This document shows, piece after piece, positions 16,585 to 27,512 of a DNA stretch of 64,000 nucleotides. The notes under the pieces are model-generated. The model was not told where the DNA came from and ran no database searches. It saw only the letters and a program-made list of their open reading frames with translations. The stretch lies in the NCBI GenBank assembly GCA_903836465.1, contig CAILRB010000100.1, forward strand, positions 1 through 64,000, written 5' to 3'. Source of the DNA: an uncultured Chlorobiaceae bacterium. GTDB lineage: Bacteria; Bacteroidota; Chlorobiia; Chlorobiales; Chlorobiaceae. The position numbers and the translations under genes are program-made. Each line of letters begins with the position of its first letter. The stretch's first letter is position 1.

Positions 16585-17760
16585 ATGACTCAGACTGAAA
16601 CGGCTGCAAAAAAAACTGCACCAAGAAAAACAGTTGTGGCAAAAGCGAAGGCAGGTTCAGATGCGACGGCAACTTCGGAACCGATAAAAGCAGTAAAGCC
16701 TGCTGCAAAAAAGAAATCCGGACAGGCGTTTCCTTTTACAGCAATTGTCGGTCAGGAGGAAATGAAGCTTAGTCTGATCCTCAATATCATTGATCCGAGA
16801 ATCGGAGGTGTGCTGGTAATGGGCCACAGGGGTACAGGAAAAAGTACTACCGTCAGGGCGCTTGCCGAAGTTCTTCCTTTTATTGACAGGGTGGAAGGTG
16901 ATACCTATAATCGTACCATCGACCAGTATATTGAAGGTGAAGAGGCTAAAAAAGGTCGGAAGGTCATTGATCCTGCTTCGCTGAGAACTGAGAAAATTCC
17001 TGTTCCGGTTGTTGATCTTCCCCTTGGCGCTACTGAAGATCGCGTTTGCGGTACTATTGATATTGAGCAGGCGCTCACCAGCGGTGTAAAAGCATTTGAG
17101 CCAGGTCTGCTTGCCCAGGCGAACCGTGGATTTCTCTATATTGACGAAGTTAACCTGCTTGACGATCATCTTGTTGATGTACTGCTTGATGTGGCAGCAA
17201 GCGGCCTGAATGTGGTTGAACGTGAAGGCATCAGTATCCGCCACCCGGCCCGCTTTGTGCTTGTCGGCTCCGGTAACCCTGAGGAGGGCGAGCTTCGTCC
17301 CCAGCTTCTTGACCGTTTCGGTCTGCATGCCCGTATCATCACGATTCTTGACGTTGCCAAACGAGTTGATATTGTCAAACGCCGCCGTGAGTTTGATGAA
17401 GATCCGGATGCTTTCATGAAAAAGTACAACCGCGAACAGCAGAAGCTTCAGAAAAAGATTCAGACCGCTAAAGAGCTGCTGCCGGCCGTGACCATGGATG
17501 ACAGCGTACTTACCGATATCGCCAAACTTTGTATGAATCTTGGCATTGACGGTCACCGTGGTGAGCTTACCATTACCCGTACCGCTTTTGCTCATGCGGC
17601 TTTCCTTGGTGAGACCGTTGTGACCATGAAGCATGTCAAGGAGATTGCCGGCCTCTGTCTGCGTCACCGTCTGCGCAAGGATCCTCTTGAAACCCTTGAT
17701 GCCGGTGAGAAAATTGATCGTGAACTTGCTAAAGTCCTTGGAGAAGCGGAAGCCGTATAA
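16585..17760 (+). CDS. bchI: Magnesium chelatase subunit I
   Basis: AAA+ motor subunit of protoporphyrin IX magnesium chelatase, the first committed step of bacteriochlorophyll synthesis. It is 391 residues with P-loop GHRGTGKST near 80, Walker B LYIDEVNLL near 183 and a sensor segment GSGNPEEGELRPQLLDRFG. The first 45 residues are a Lys/Ala/Thr-rich extension before the conserved FPFTAIVGQEEMK, longer than in many BchI proteins and probably disordered. The stop overlaps the bchD start by one base (TAATG), so the two subunits are made together. Confidence 0.95.
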   Translation: MTQTETAAKKTAPRKTVVAKAKAGSDATATSEPIKAVKPAAKKKSGQAFPFTAIVGQEEMKLSLILNIIDPRIGGVLVMGHRGTGKSTTVRALAEVLPFIDRVEGDTYNRTIDQYIEGEEAKKGRKVIDPASLRTEKIPVPVVDLPLGATEDRVCGTIDIEQALTSGVKAFEPGLLAQANRGFLYIDEVNLLDDHLVDVLLDVAASGLNVVEREGISIRHPARFVLVGSGNPEEGELRPQLLDRFGLHARIITILDVAKRVDIVKRRREFDEDPDAFMKKYNREQQKLQKKIQTAKELLPAVTMDDSVLTDIAKLCMNLGIDGHRGELTITRTAFAHAAFLGETVVTMKHVKEIAGLCLRHRLRKDPLETLDAGEKIDRELAKVLGEAEAV

Positions 17761-19616
17761 TGATAGCATTTACCGATATTGTAGGGATGGATCTGGCCAA
17801 GCAGGCGCTGATGCTGCTGGCCGTTGATTCTGAACTTGGCGGAGTTGTTATCCCTTCGGCTGTAGGGTCGGGGAAATCAACCCTTGCCAGGGCGTTTGCT
17901 GATATTCTTCCCCCGGGCACTCCTTTTGTGGAGCTGCCCCTTAACGTGACCGAAGATCGTTTGATCGGAGGCGTTGATCTTGAGGCAACTCTTGCCACCG
18001 GCGTTCGTGTGGTGCAGCATGGCGTGCTTTCAAAGGCGCATGGCGGAGTGCTCTATGTCGATTCCATCAGTCTTCTCGACAGCTCGGCGGTGTCGCACAT
18101 TATGGACGCTATTTCGCGCGGCGAGGTTCTTGTCGAGCGTGAGGGGCTCAGTGAGGTGCATCCGGCAAAGTTTATGCTTGTGGGCACCTATGATCCCACG
18201 GATGGAGAGGTTCGTATGGGACTGCTCGACCGGGTAGGCATTATTGTGCCGTTTACCGCCCAGAACGATTACAGGGCGCGCAAGAAAATTGTTAACATCG
18301 TGCTTGGTACGAGAGATGAAGAGGATACCCGTGATGAGCTGAATATGCTTGCCGGTTTTATCCAGGCAGCCAGGGAGCAGTTGCCGCATGTTTCGATTAC
18401 TGACGAGCAGATTAGAGCGCTGATTCAGACGGCCATCAGCCTCGGGGTTGAGGGCAATCGAGTTGATATCTTTACCGTTCGAGCGGCAATAGCTTCGGCG
18501 GCACTTGCTCAGCGGAGTGATGTCGAGGAAGAGGATATGAAGCAGGCCATCAAGCTGGTGCTTATTCCCCGTGCTACCCGTATGCCTGAGCGGGAAGCCG
18601 AGTCGAATGAAGCGCCTCCCCAGGAGGAGCCGCCGCAGCAGGACGAGCCCGAGTCTGAGGATGAGGAGGCACCGTCGGATACTCCTGACGCTGAAGCGGA
18701 GGAGGAGCAGAAGGAGACTCCCGACATGATTGAGGAGTTGATGATGGATGCTATCACGATGGAGCTCCCTGACAATATTCTTAATATCTCGCTGGCTTCG
18801 AAGAAGAAGACGACAACGGGCAGCCGTGGTGAGGCGCTCAACTTCAAGCGAGGTCGTTTTGTAAGGGCTCAGCCAGGCGAAATGCGCAGTGGCAAGGTTG
18901 CGCTTATTCCAACCTTGATTTCCGCAGCACCGTGGCAGGAGACTCGCCGTCGCGACAGCAAGATGGCAGGCAGACCAAAAACCGCGCTGCTCATCACCAA
19001 GGATGATGTGAAGATCAAGCGCTTCCGAGACAAGTCTGGTACGCTCTTTATTTTTATGGTGGATGCCTCGGGTTCCATGGCGCTGAACCGTATGCGTCAG
19101 GCGAAGGGCGCTGTTGCCAGTCTTTTGCAGAACGCTTATGTGCACCGCGACCAGGTTGCCCTTATTTCATTCCGTGGAAAGCAGGCTCAGGTGCTTCTTC
19201 CCCCTTCACAGAGTGTCGATCGTGCAAAACGTGAGCTTGATGTGCTTCCTACCGGTGGTGGCACACCGCTTGCTTCTGCGCTTTATCTTGGCTGGGAGAC
19301 CGCCAAACAGGCTCGTACAAAAGGAATTACACAGGTGATGTTTGTGCTGATTACGGATGGACGCGGTAATATCGGCCTGCAGGCAACTTTTGATCCGACG
19401 GCGGAAAAGGCTTCAAAGGAGGATCTTGAAAAGGAGGTTGAGGCACTGTCACTCTCCATCCAGGCCGATGGTGTGGCCGCTATCGTCATCGATACCCAGA
19501 TGAACTATCTTTCAAGGGGTGAGGCTCCCAAACTCGCCCAGAAGCTTGGAGGACGTTATTTTTATCTGCCGAATGCAAAAGCCGAACAGATTGTTGAAGC
19601 TGCAATGAGCTTTTGA
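17760..19616 (+). CDS. bchD: Magnesium chelatase subunit D
   Basis: 618 residues in three parts. The N-terminal AAA+ domain has a nearly intact P-loop (AVGSGKST, near 35-42). A Glu/Pro-rich acidic linker spans about 280-325. The C-terminal von Willebrand A domain has the MIDAS motif VDASGSMAL near 433 and later Thr and Asp ligands (GGGTPLASAL, ITDGRGNIG). BchD assembles with BchI into the double-ring ATPase that activates the porphyrin-binding subunit. It is followed by a clear terminator before the next bch gene. Confidence 0.95.
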   Translation: MIAFTDIVGMDLAKQALMLLAVDSELGGVVIPSAVGSGKSTLARAFADILPPGTPFVELPLNVTEDRLIGGVDLEATLATGVRVVQHGVLSKAHGGVLYVDSISLLDSSAVSHIMDAISRGEVLVEREGLSEVHPAKFMLVGTYDPTDGEVRMGLLDRVGIIVPFTAQNDYRARKKIVNIVLGTRDEEDTRDELNMLAGFIQAAREQLPHVSITDEQIRALIQTAISLGVEGNRVDIFTVRAAIASAALAQRSDVEEEDMKQAIKLVLIPRATRMPEREAESNEAPPQEEPPQQDEPESEDEEAPSDTPDAEAEEEQKETPDMIEELMMDAITMELPDNILNISLASKKKTTTGSRGEALNFKRGRFVRAQPGEMRSGKVALIPTLISAAPWQETRRRDSKMAGRPKTALLITKDDVKIKRFRDKSGTLFIFMVDASGSMALNRMRQAKGAVASLLQNAYVHRDQVALISFRGKQAQVLLPPSQSVDRAKRELDVLPTGGGTPLASALYLGWETAKQARTKGITQVMFVLITDGRGNIGLQATFDPTAEKASKEDLEKEVEALSLSIQADGVAAIVIDTQMNYLSRGEAPKLAQKLGGRYFYLPNAKAEQIVEAAMSF

Positions 19617-19623
19617 TCCTCGA

Positions 19624-19660
19624 AGACCTTTCCGATGAGTGAATTGGAAAGGTCTTTTTC
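19624..19660 (+). terminator. Rho-independent terminator after bchD
   Basis: Inverted repeat AAGACCTTTCC ... GGAAAGGTCTT with a 12-base loop, followed by TTTTT. It lies 8 bases after the bchD stop, so bchI-bchD can end here while bchT may have its own promoter in 19661-19752. Confidence 0.85.
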
Positions 19661-19752
19661 GGAATTATTCCCCTTCTTTTATACATTTAAGGTATAGTGT
19701 CCTGTCTCCGTGATAAACGTGATACATCTAATGCATACCTACTCCCTTTATT

Positions 19753-22700
19753 ATGTCTGATCTCCGCAAGATTGTTGCTATTGTTGGTCTTGAGCAGTAC
19801 AACGCCGGCCTCTGGAAAAAGATCAAGGGGCTTCTTTCAGGTGAAGCCGAACTGACCCAGTTGAGTGATATTGACCTGGAAAAAAAGAATCCTGAAGCGG
19901 CAACAGCAATTCAGGAGGCTGATTGTGTCTTCATGAGCATGATCAACTTCAAAGAGCAGATCGACTGGTTTAAACACCAGCTTGATCTGGGCACCAATGA
20001 AAAGACTATCTTTATTTTTGAGTCCATGCCTGAAGCCATGGCGCTGACCAAGGTTGGAAATTATTCTGTTGGCGACGGCAAGGCCGGCATGCCTGATATG
20101 GTTAAAAAAGTGGCGAAAATGCTGGTGAAGGGGCGCGATGAGGATGCTCTCTACGGCTATATGAAGCTCATGAAAATCATGCGTACCATTCTGCCGCTTG
20201 TGCCCAAAAAGGCGAAGGATTTCAAGAACTGGCTGATGGTTTACTCCTACTGGATGCAGCCGACCGCAGACAATATCGCCAACATGTTCCGGCTGATTCT
20301 TCGCGAATACTTTGATGAGCAGATTATTGTCGGCGCAATTGTTGATGTCCCGAACATGGGGCTCTACCATCCGGATGCACCGGCATATTTCACCGATGTC
20401 AAGAGCTATAAAAACTGGCTGAAAAAACGCGGCATAAATATTGATAAGGGTCAGAAAATCGGTCTTTTGTTTTTCCGTAAGCACCTGCTGCAGGAAAAGA
20501 CCTATATCGACAATACCATTCGTGTGCTTGAAAAGCAGGGGATTCATATTTTCCCCTCTTTTGTGATGGGCGTTGAAGGCCATGTACTGGTGCGAGACTG
20601 GCTGGCAAAGGAGAATATTGATCTGCTGGTCAATATGATGGGTTTCGGTCTTGTGGGTGGCCCGGCGGGATCGACCAAGCCTGGAACGGCCGCTGATGCT
20701 CGACACGAGATTATGACAAAACTTGATGTTCCCTACATTGTTGCTCAGCCTCTGTTGACCCAGGGGTTTGAATCGTGGAAGGAGCTCGGTGTCTCTCCGA
20801 TGCAGATTACCTTTACCTACGCTATTCCGGAAATGGATGGCGCAATATGCCCGGTTATTCTTGGCGCCCTGCAGGATGGCAAGATTGAGACGGTTCACGA
20901 GCGTATCGAGCGGCTTGCACTTCTGGTCAAACAGTGGCTTCGGCTGCGGGCGACGGCCAATCGCGACAAGAAGGTGGCTTTTATCGTTTATGATTATCCT
21001 CCCGGTCTTGGCAAGAAGGCCAGTGCCGCGCTGCTTGATGTTCCAAGAACCCTTTTTGCTGCGCTGCAGAGACTGAAAAAAGAGGGATACAATGTTGGTC
21101 AACTGCCGGAATCTGCTGATGCCCTTTTTCATGTCCTTGATCAGGCGACCGATCATCAGGTCAAGCAGAACCAGCCTGATGCGCTGAAAGTCAGTTATGA
21201 CAGCTTCAGGGAGCTGACCTCTTCAAGAGAACGTGAGCGCATTGATGAGCGGTGGCAGAAATTTCCCGGTGAAATTGTGCCGATCGGAGATCATGATGTG
21301 TTTATCGGGGGTATACAATTTGGTAATATCTTTATTGGTGTTCAGCCGCGCATCGGGGTGCAGGGCGATCCCATGCGCTTGTTGTTCGACAAGTCAAATA
21401 CGCCGCACCACCAGTATATTGCCTTCTACCGCTGGATAAGCCGGGAGTTTCAGGCGCACGCCATGGTGCATGTTGGTATGCACGGCTCTGTTGAGTGGAT
21501 GCCGGGACTTCAGACAGGCCTTACCGGCGACTGCTGGCCAGATGCTCTGCTTGGCGAGGTGCCGCATATTTATATCTATCCTGTGAATAACCCCAGTGAG
21601 TCTACCATTGCCAAACGGCGCGGTCTTGCCACCATGGTTTCCCATGTGGTGCCTCCGCTGTCACGCGCCGGACTTTACAAGGAGCTGCCCGCGTTGAAAG
21701 AGCTGCTGGTCGATTTCCGGGAAAGAAATTTTTCTGCTTCTGCCTCCGGTGACGGGCAGGGGGATGGTTCTGGTTTCGAAGAGGCCATTATGCAGAAAGC
21801 CGAGCTGCTTAATCTGACTGACGATTGTCCCCGGCGTACGAGTGAAGGGTTCGGTGATTATGTCAGCAGGCTGTATATGTATGTCAGCGAACTTGAAAAC
21901 CGGCTTATTTCCAATTCGCTTCATGTCTTCGGTGAGGCGAGTCCTCTCGAAGCCCAGATTATCACCGTCACTGAAACCCTTAAAAATCGGGCGGAGGAAT
22001 CGAGAACGCTGCCCTCTCTGCTGATGACCGCATCGGGAAAGAATGGACATTTTAACAGCTATGAGGAGGTGGCCAGCCGGTCGAGAAAGGGCGAAGAGGA
22101 GGCAATCCGACTTCGTGAATGGATCGATACGGCATGTCGGGAGTTTGTTCAGCAGGTCCTCTTTGACCGGAAAAATGCTCTGGCAGCCTTTGCCTCGATA
22201 ACGGGAGGCTCTAAACTTCCTGCAGAATATATGCCTTTTATTGAGCAGTTGATCAGGGAGGGATCGCAGCTTCTCTTTGCGCTTCGCGACAATACGGGCG
22301 AGATGGATGCGCTGCTGAAGGTGCTTGACGGGCGTTATATCTCTTCAGGGCCGGGAGGTGATCTGGTGCGAGATGGTGTCAATGTGCTTCCTTCGGGACG
22401 TAATATCCACTCGATTGATCCGTGGAGAATTCCTTCGGTTCTGGCTTTCAAGCGTGGTTCGCTTATTGCGGACAGTATTGTTAAAAAGCATCTTGAGGAG
22501 AATGAGGGACAATATCCTGAAACTATTGCCCAGGTGCTTTGGGGCCTTGATACCATTAAAACCAAGGGAGAGGCTGTTGCTGTGGTGATCAGGCTGCTTG
22601 GGGCGGAGCCATCCTATGACGCTTTTGGAAAAATCAGCCATTACAGTCTGGTGCCGCTTGACAAGTTGCGCCGGCCGCGTATTGATGTGCTGATGCAGCT

Positions 22701-23589
22701 CAGCCCTATTTTCCGCGATGCGTTTGGTCTTCTCATGGATCAGCTTGACCGGCTTGTCAAGGAGGCTGCAAGGGCCGATGAACCGGTTGAGATGAACTAT
22801 GTCAAGAAACATGTTGATGAGGCGCTTGCCTCCGGTATGGAGTTCGAGAGTGCCACGGCCCGTCAGTTTACCCAGGCTCCAGGGGCTTACGGCACCTATG
22901 TTGATGATATGATTGAGGATTCAGCATGGGAATCTGAAAACGATCTTGATGATCTCTTTATTCGCCGCAACAGCAGCGCTTATGGCGGGGGAAGGAAAGG
23001 GGAGAATGAGTCGGCGATTCTGCAGAAAATGCTTGGTTCGGTTGACCGGGTTGTGCATCAGGTCGACTCCACCGAGTTTGGTATTTCCGATATTGACCAC
23101 TATTTCTCCTCGTCAGGGTCACTCCAGCTTGCCGCGCGCCGCAGAAACACGAAGGGCGGCGATATCAAGCTCAACTACGTTGAATCGTTTACCTCCGACA
23201 TCAAGGTTGACGATGCTGAGAAATCGCTTCGCATTGAGTATCGTTCAAAACTGCTCAACCCAAAGTGGTTTGAAGGGATGCTCAAGCATGGCCATAGCGG
23301 CGCCGGCGAAATCAGCAACCGCGTTACCTATATGCTTGGCTGGGATGCGGTCACCAAGAGTGTGGACGACTGGGTCTATACAAAAACCGCCGAGACCTAC
23401 GCGCTTGACCCGGTAATGAAGGAGCGGCTTGCAACCCTCAATCCGCAGGCGATCAAGAACATCGTTGGCCGTATGCTCGAGGCGCACGGCCGCGGTATGT
23501 GGAAAGCTGACCAGAGTATGATTGATGAGCTTCAGGAGATCTACGCCGATCTTGAAGACCGGCTGGAAGGCATGACGGATGACAAATAG
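19753..23589 (+). CDS. bchT: Magnesium chelatase large subunit (BchH/BchS/BchT family)
   Basis: The 1278-residue porphyrin-binding subunit, a CobN-type protein. Family motifs include MGFGLVGGPAGS, HVGMHGSVEWMPGLQ, GRNIHSIDPWRIPS and EFGISDIDHYFSS. Green sulfur bacteria carry three paralogs (bchH, bchS, bchT). From memory, in Chlorobaculum tepidum the one next to bchI and bchD is bchT, so I use that name on synteny; sequence comparison with all three would settle it. The protein inserts Mg2+ into protoporphyrin IX with BchI and BchD. The gene is intact and convergent with guaB, with a shared hairpin between them. Confidence 0.9.
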   Translation: MSDLRKIVAIVGLEQYNAGLWKKIKGLLSGEAELTQLSDIDLEKKNPEAATAIQEADCVFMSMINFKEQIDWFKHQLDLGTNEKTIFIFESMPEAMALTKVGNYSVGDGKAGMPDMVKKVAKMLVKGRDEDALYGYMKLMKIMRTILPLVPKKAKDFKNWLMVYSYWMQPTADNIANMFRLILREYFDEQIIVGAIVDVPNMGLYHPDAPAYFTDVKSYKNWLKKRGINIDKGQKIGLLFFRKHLLQEKTYIDNTIRVLEKQGIHIFPSFVMGVEGHVLVRDWLAKENIDLLVNMMGFGLVGGPAGSTKPGTAADARHEIMTKLDVPYIVAQPLLTQGFESWKELGVSPMQITFTYAIPEMDGAICPVILGALQDGKIETVHERIERLALLVKQWLRLRATANRDKKVAFIVYDYPPGLGKKASAALLDVPRTLFAALQRLKKEGYNVGQLPESADALFHVLDQATDHQVKQNQPDALKVSYDSFRELTSSRERERIDERWQKFPGEIVPIGDHDVFIGGIQFGNIFIGVQPRIGVQGDPMRLLFDKSNTPHHQYIAFYRWISREFQAHAMVHVGMHGSVEWMPGLQTGLTGDCWPDALLGEVPHIYIYPVNNPSESTIAKRRGLATMVSHVVPPLSRAGLYKELPALKELLVDFRERNFSASASGDGQGDGSGFEEAIMQKAELLNLTDDCPRRTSEGFGDYVSRLYMYVSELENRLISNSLHVFGEASPLEAQIITVTETLKNRAEESRTLPSLLMTASGKNGHFNSYEEVASRSRKGEEEAIRLREWIDTACREFVQQVLFDRKNALAAFASITGGSKLPAEYMPFIEQLIREGSQLLFALRDNTGEMDALLKVLDGRYISSGPGGDLVRDGVNVLPSGRNIHSIDPWRIPSVLAFKRGSLIADSIVKKHLEENEGQYPETIAQVLWGLDTIKTKGEAVAVVIRLLGAEPSYDAFGKISHYSLVPLDKLRRPRIDVLMQLSPIFRDAFGLLMDQLDRLVKEAARADEPVEMNYVKKHVDEALASGMEFESATARQFTQAPGAYGTYVDDMIEDSAWESENDLDDLFIRRNSSAYGGGRKGENESAILQKMLGSVDRVVHQVDSTEFGISDIDHYFSSSGSLQLAARRRNTKGGDIKLNYVESFTSDIKVDDAEKSLRIEYRSKLLNPKWFEGMLKHGHSGAGEISNRVTYMLGWDAVTKSVDDWVYTKTAETYALDPVMKERLATLNPQAIKNIVGRMLEAHGRGMWKADQSMIDELQEIYADLEDRLEGMTDDK

Positions 23590-23606
23590 TTCTTGTTCCT
23601 CTGTTG

Positions 23607-23649
23607 CGGGACTTATAGCGTTCACCACGCTATAAGTCCCGTTCTCTTT

Positions 23650-23650
<1 letters not shown>
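23607..23650. terminator. Bidirectional hairpin between bchT and guaB
   Basis: A perfect 13-base-pair inverted repeat (GGGACTTATAGCG, 7-base loop, CGCTATAAGTCCC) is followed on the plus strand by TTCTCTTTTT. It lies between two converging genes and likely stops both transcripts, more strongly on the plus strand. Confidence 0.85.
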
Positions 23651-25218
<1,568 letters not shown>

Positions 25219-25280
25219 TTAATCATGGTTCCCATCGCTCATAGAGAAAATATGTCGAAAAGAGAGGGTAAAATAGAGTT

Positions 25281-25308
25281 TTGACAGGCTCTTCGCTAAC
25301 AGAATACT
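25281..25308 (+). promoter_or_regulatory. Putative sigma-70 promoter for the tRNA-Ser cluster
   Basis: A perfect TTGACA at 25281-25286 is followed after 16 bases by AATACT (25303-25308), which matches four of six positions of the -10 consensus. It sits about 45 bases before the first tRNA, the expected position for a stable-RNA promoter. Confidence 0.55.
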
Positions 25309-25355
25309 TGTGAAACTCACAAATAGAATGTAAATTCCGAACCTTTTATTATTAC

Positions 25356-25446
25356 GGAGAGGTCGCATAGTTGGTCTAGTGCGCTCGCCTGGAAAGCGGG
25401 TAGGGTGTTACAGCCCTCGAGGGTTCGAATCCCTCCCTCTCCGCCA
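25356..25446 (+). tRNA. tRNA-Ser (GGA)
   Basis: A long-variable-arm tRNA with acceptor stem GGAGAGG/CCTCTCC, anticodon loop CTGGAAA (anticodon 25391-25393), T-loop GGTTCGAATCC and encoded CCA. It reads UCC/UCU serine codons. It is the first of three serine tRNAs in a row. Confidence 0.97.
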
Positions 25447-25528
25447 GGAAAATTGCTTTTGATATCTTTTTTTCTGGCTTTTTCAGAAGGATTAACTATC
25501 TTTTGCACCTGTTCTTTTTGATACACCT

Positions 25529-25614
25529 GGAGGATTAGTCTAATTGGTAAGGCAGCAGTCTTGAAAACTGCCGGGCTCACGCCCTTGGGGGTTCGAGTCC
25601 CTCATCCTCCGCCA
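25529..25614 (+). tRNA. tRNA-Ser (TGA)
   Basis: Acceptor stem GGAGGAT/ATCCTCC, anticodon stem GCAGT/ACTGC with loop CTTGAAA (anticodon 25562-25564), a long variable arm and encoded CCA. It reads UCA (and UCG by wobble). Confidence 0.96.
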
Positions 25615-25622
25615 GACCATCA

Positions 25623-25716
<94 letters not shown>

Positions 25717-25752
25717 ATAACCAACGTTATTGAGTAGAATGACTTGGTGTCC

Positions 25753-25788
25753 AGAACGCCCGCTGCACGCGGGCTTCTGTGTTTTTTT
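25753..25788 (+). terminator. Rho-independent terminator after the tRNA-Ser cluster
   Basis: Hairpin AGAACGCCCGC / GCGGGC-TTCT with a short loop, followed by TGTGTTTTTTT. It lies 38 bases after the third tRNA and closes the tRNA transcript before murB. Confidence 0.85.
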
Positions 25789-25904
25789 ACTACATTGACA
25801 GGGTTGACTGTGTATCGGCTTTCACCGGGAACATTGAACAGGAGCAGATTTTGCCATCCTGCTTGATGATGAAATGATCAAGGTTCAATTAAAATAATGG
25901 AGTT

Positions 25905-27512
25905 ATGTCCGATTTTACCTTGCCCTGTCATTTTGAATCTGCTGTTTCGCTTGCTGCCAGAACGTATTACGGAATTGGCGGTACCGCCCGTTTTCTTGCT
26001 GTTCCAGCCTCTCTTTCAGAGTTCTCCAATCTTTTGATCTGGAATCGTACTTACCGTTTTCCGCTTGCGCTTCTGGGGAGTGGGAGCAATATTCTCTTTT
26101 CTGATCATGAGTTTCCCGGTATTGTAATCTCTTTGGAAGGGATGCAGCGTCTTTTCTGGCTTTCTGATAATGAACTTTTCTGCGAGGCGGGTGTGGACAA
26201 TACCCTGATTGCTGAAGAGCTTTTTTCTGCCGGCAAGGGAGGGGGAGAGTGGCTTTATCGTCTGCCGGGTCAGATCGGGGCGACGGTAAGAATGAATGCG
26301 CGATGTTTCGGGGGGGAGGTTTCGGAAATTACGGCAGGTATTCTGACGCTTTCGGTTGATGGCCGGTTGCGATGGAAAAGGCCCGACGAAGTTTTTCATG
26401 GCTACAAGCGCACCTCATTGATGGATAATCCGGAAATTGTCGTTGCTGTTGTCTTGCGTTTTCCCGAAAGTCGCCCTGCTGAAAAGATCAGGAGTGAGAT
26501 GCTTGGTTATGAAGAGGAGCGTTCAAAAAAGCACCATTTTGATTTTCCAAGTTGCGGTTCAACGTTCAAGAACAACTATGCCGCAGGCCGGTCGAGTGGC
26601 ATGATTTTTGAGGAACTTGGCTTCAAGGGGCAGTCGGAAGGTGGCGCCATGGTCAGTGAGTATCATGCCAATTTTATCTATAACACAGGAGGGGCCACGG
26701 CGGAGAATGTGCTCAGGCTTGCTGCACGGATGAGGACTGCGGCTTTTGAGCAGGCCGGTGCTGAACTTGATCTTGAAGTTCAGTGCGTCGGCTTGTTTGA
26801 TGCTGAACTTCTTGCTTCATGTGGTGTGGGGTTTGAAGCTGATCATCGGGACTCTTCACAGGGATGGGTCGGACTGTTGTGGTCGCCCACGCAAAAGGAA
26901 CATACTCTTCAGGAGCCTCTTTTTCCCCGTCTTCTCATGCAGGGGCCACTGGCAGGTTATTTTGGTTTCGACAGGGAGTTTCCTGCTGGTGTTGTTGTGG
27001 AGGTTGAGCAGTTGTGTTCGTTAGAGGATGCGGCGGCTGCTCCTGAAACACCTTTTCTTCGCTGGATAACCCGCAGCAATGATCCTTTGCTGTTTTCGTT
27101 GAAAGCTCCTGCTCCAGCAGGGTTTATCGATGGATTATGGCAGTATAGTGTTTCTGAACTGTTTATTGCCGGAACTCCGGGTGGAAGCTATCTTGAGTTT
27201 GAAATGACTCCGGAGGGTCACTGGGTTGCGCTGCGTTTTGATACCCCAAGAAAAAGGGCAGAAGGTTTTGAGGTGCTTTCCGCTGAACCATGGAACAGGG
27301 AGCTCTGTCTGGTGCAGGAGGCGGGGGTGTTCGGCATGGAGTTCTGCTGGCATCTACTCAAGCCATTCATGAGCGAAGGGCATGTTATTGCCTTGCAGTG
27401 CGCGGCCTCTTCCGGCAGGGGAGAGTTTGGCTTGTTTCCCTGGTGGCAGATGCCCTCTTCACCGGCCGATTTTCATCAGCCAGATCAGTTTTTCCGGATT
27501 TCTTTGCTATGA
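25905..27512 (+). CDS. murB: UDP-N-acetylmuramate dehydrogenase with C-terminal DOMON-like domain
   Basis: Residues 1-300 are MurB, the FAD enzyme that reduces UDP-GlcNAc-enolpyruvate in peptidoglycan synthesis. They show the FAD motif GSGSNILF, the catalytic Ser in SCGSTFKN and GGAMVSEYHANFI, the type II form without the extra substrate loop. The protein is 535 residues against the usual 300-350. Residues about 310-535 form a second domain (GFIDGLWQYSVSELFI, then YLEFEMTPEGHWVALRF) resembling carbohydrate-binding DOMON/CBM9-like folds; a MurB-linked DOMON subfamily exists in domain databases as I recall. Its role is unknown. The stop overlaps the P-type ATPase start (ATGA). GGAG precedes the start. 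Confidence 0.92.
   Translation: MSDFTLPCHFESAVSLAARTYYGIGGTARFLAVPASLSEFSNLLIWNRTYRFPLALLGSGSNILFSDHEFPGIVISLEGMQRLFWLSDNELFCEAGVDNTLIAEELFSAGKGGGEWLYRLPGQIGATVRMNARCFGGEVSEITAGILTLSVDGRLRWKRPDEVFHGYKRTSLMDNPEIVVAVVLRFPESRPAEKIRSEMLGYEEERSKKHHFDFPSCGSTFKNNYAAGRSSGMIFEELGFKGQSEGGAMVSEYHANFIYNTGGATAENVLRLAARMRTAAFEQAGAELDLEVQCVGLFDAELLASCGVGFEADHRDSSQGWVGLLWSPTQKEHTLQEPLFPRLLMQGPLAGYFGFDREFPAGVVVEVEQLCSLEDAAAAPETPFLRWITRSNDPLLFSLKAPAPAGFIDGLWQYSVSELFIAGTPGGSYLEFEMTPEGHWVALRFDTPRKRAEGFEVLSAEPWNRELCLVQEAGVFGMEFCWHLLKPFMSEGHVIALQCAASSGRGEFGLFPWWQMPSSPADFHQPDQFFRISLL

Noticed and set aside
16657-19145. Two long minus-strand frames (370 and 371 codons) opposite bchI and bchD
   Set aside because: Shadows of bchI and bchD; composition is Lys/Asn- or Arg/Leu-rich without recognisable domains.
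19837-21156. 439-codon open frame on the minus strand inside bchT
   Set aside because: It lies fully antisense to a strongly conserved gene, has no family motif, and long antisense frames are common where codon use is biased.
27290-27508. Longer N-terminus of the P-type ATPase
   Set aside because: It lies inside the murB coding sequence in another frame; ATG 27509 starts a normal family N-terminus.
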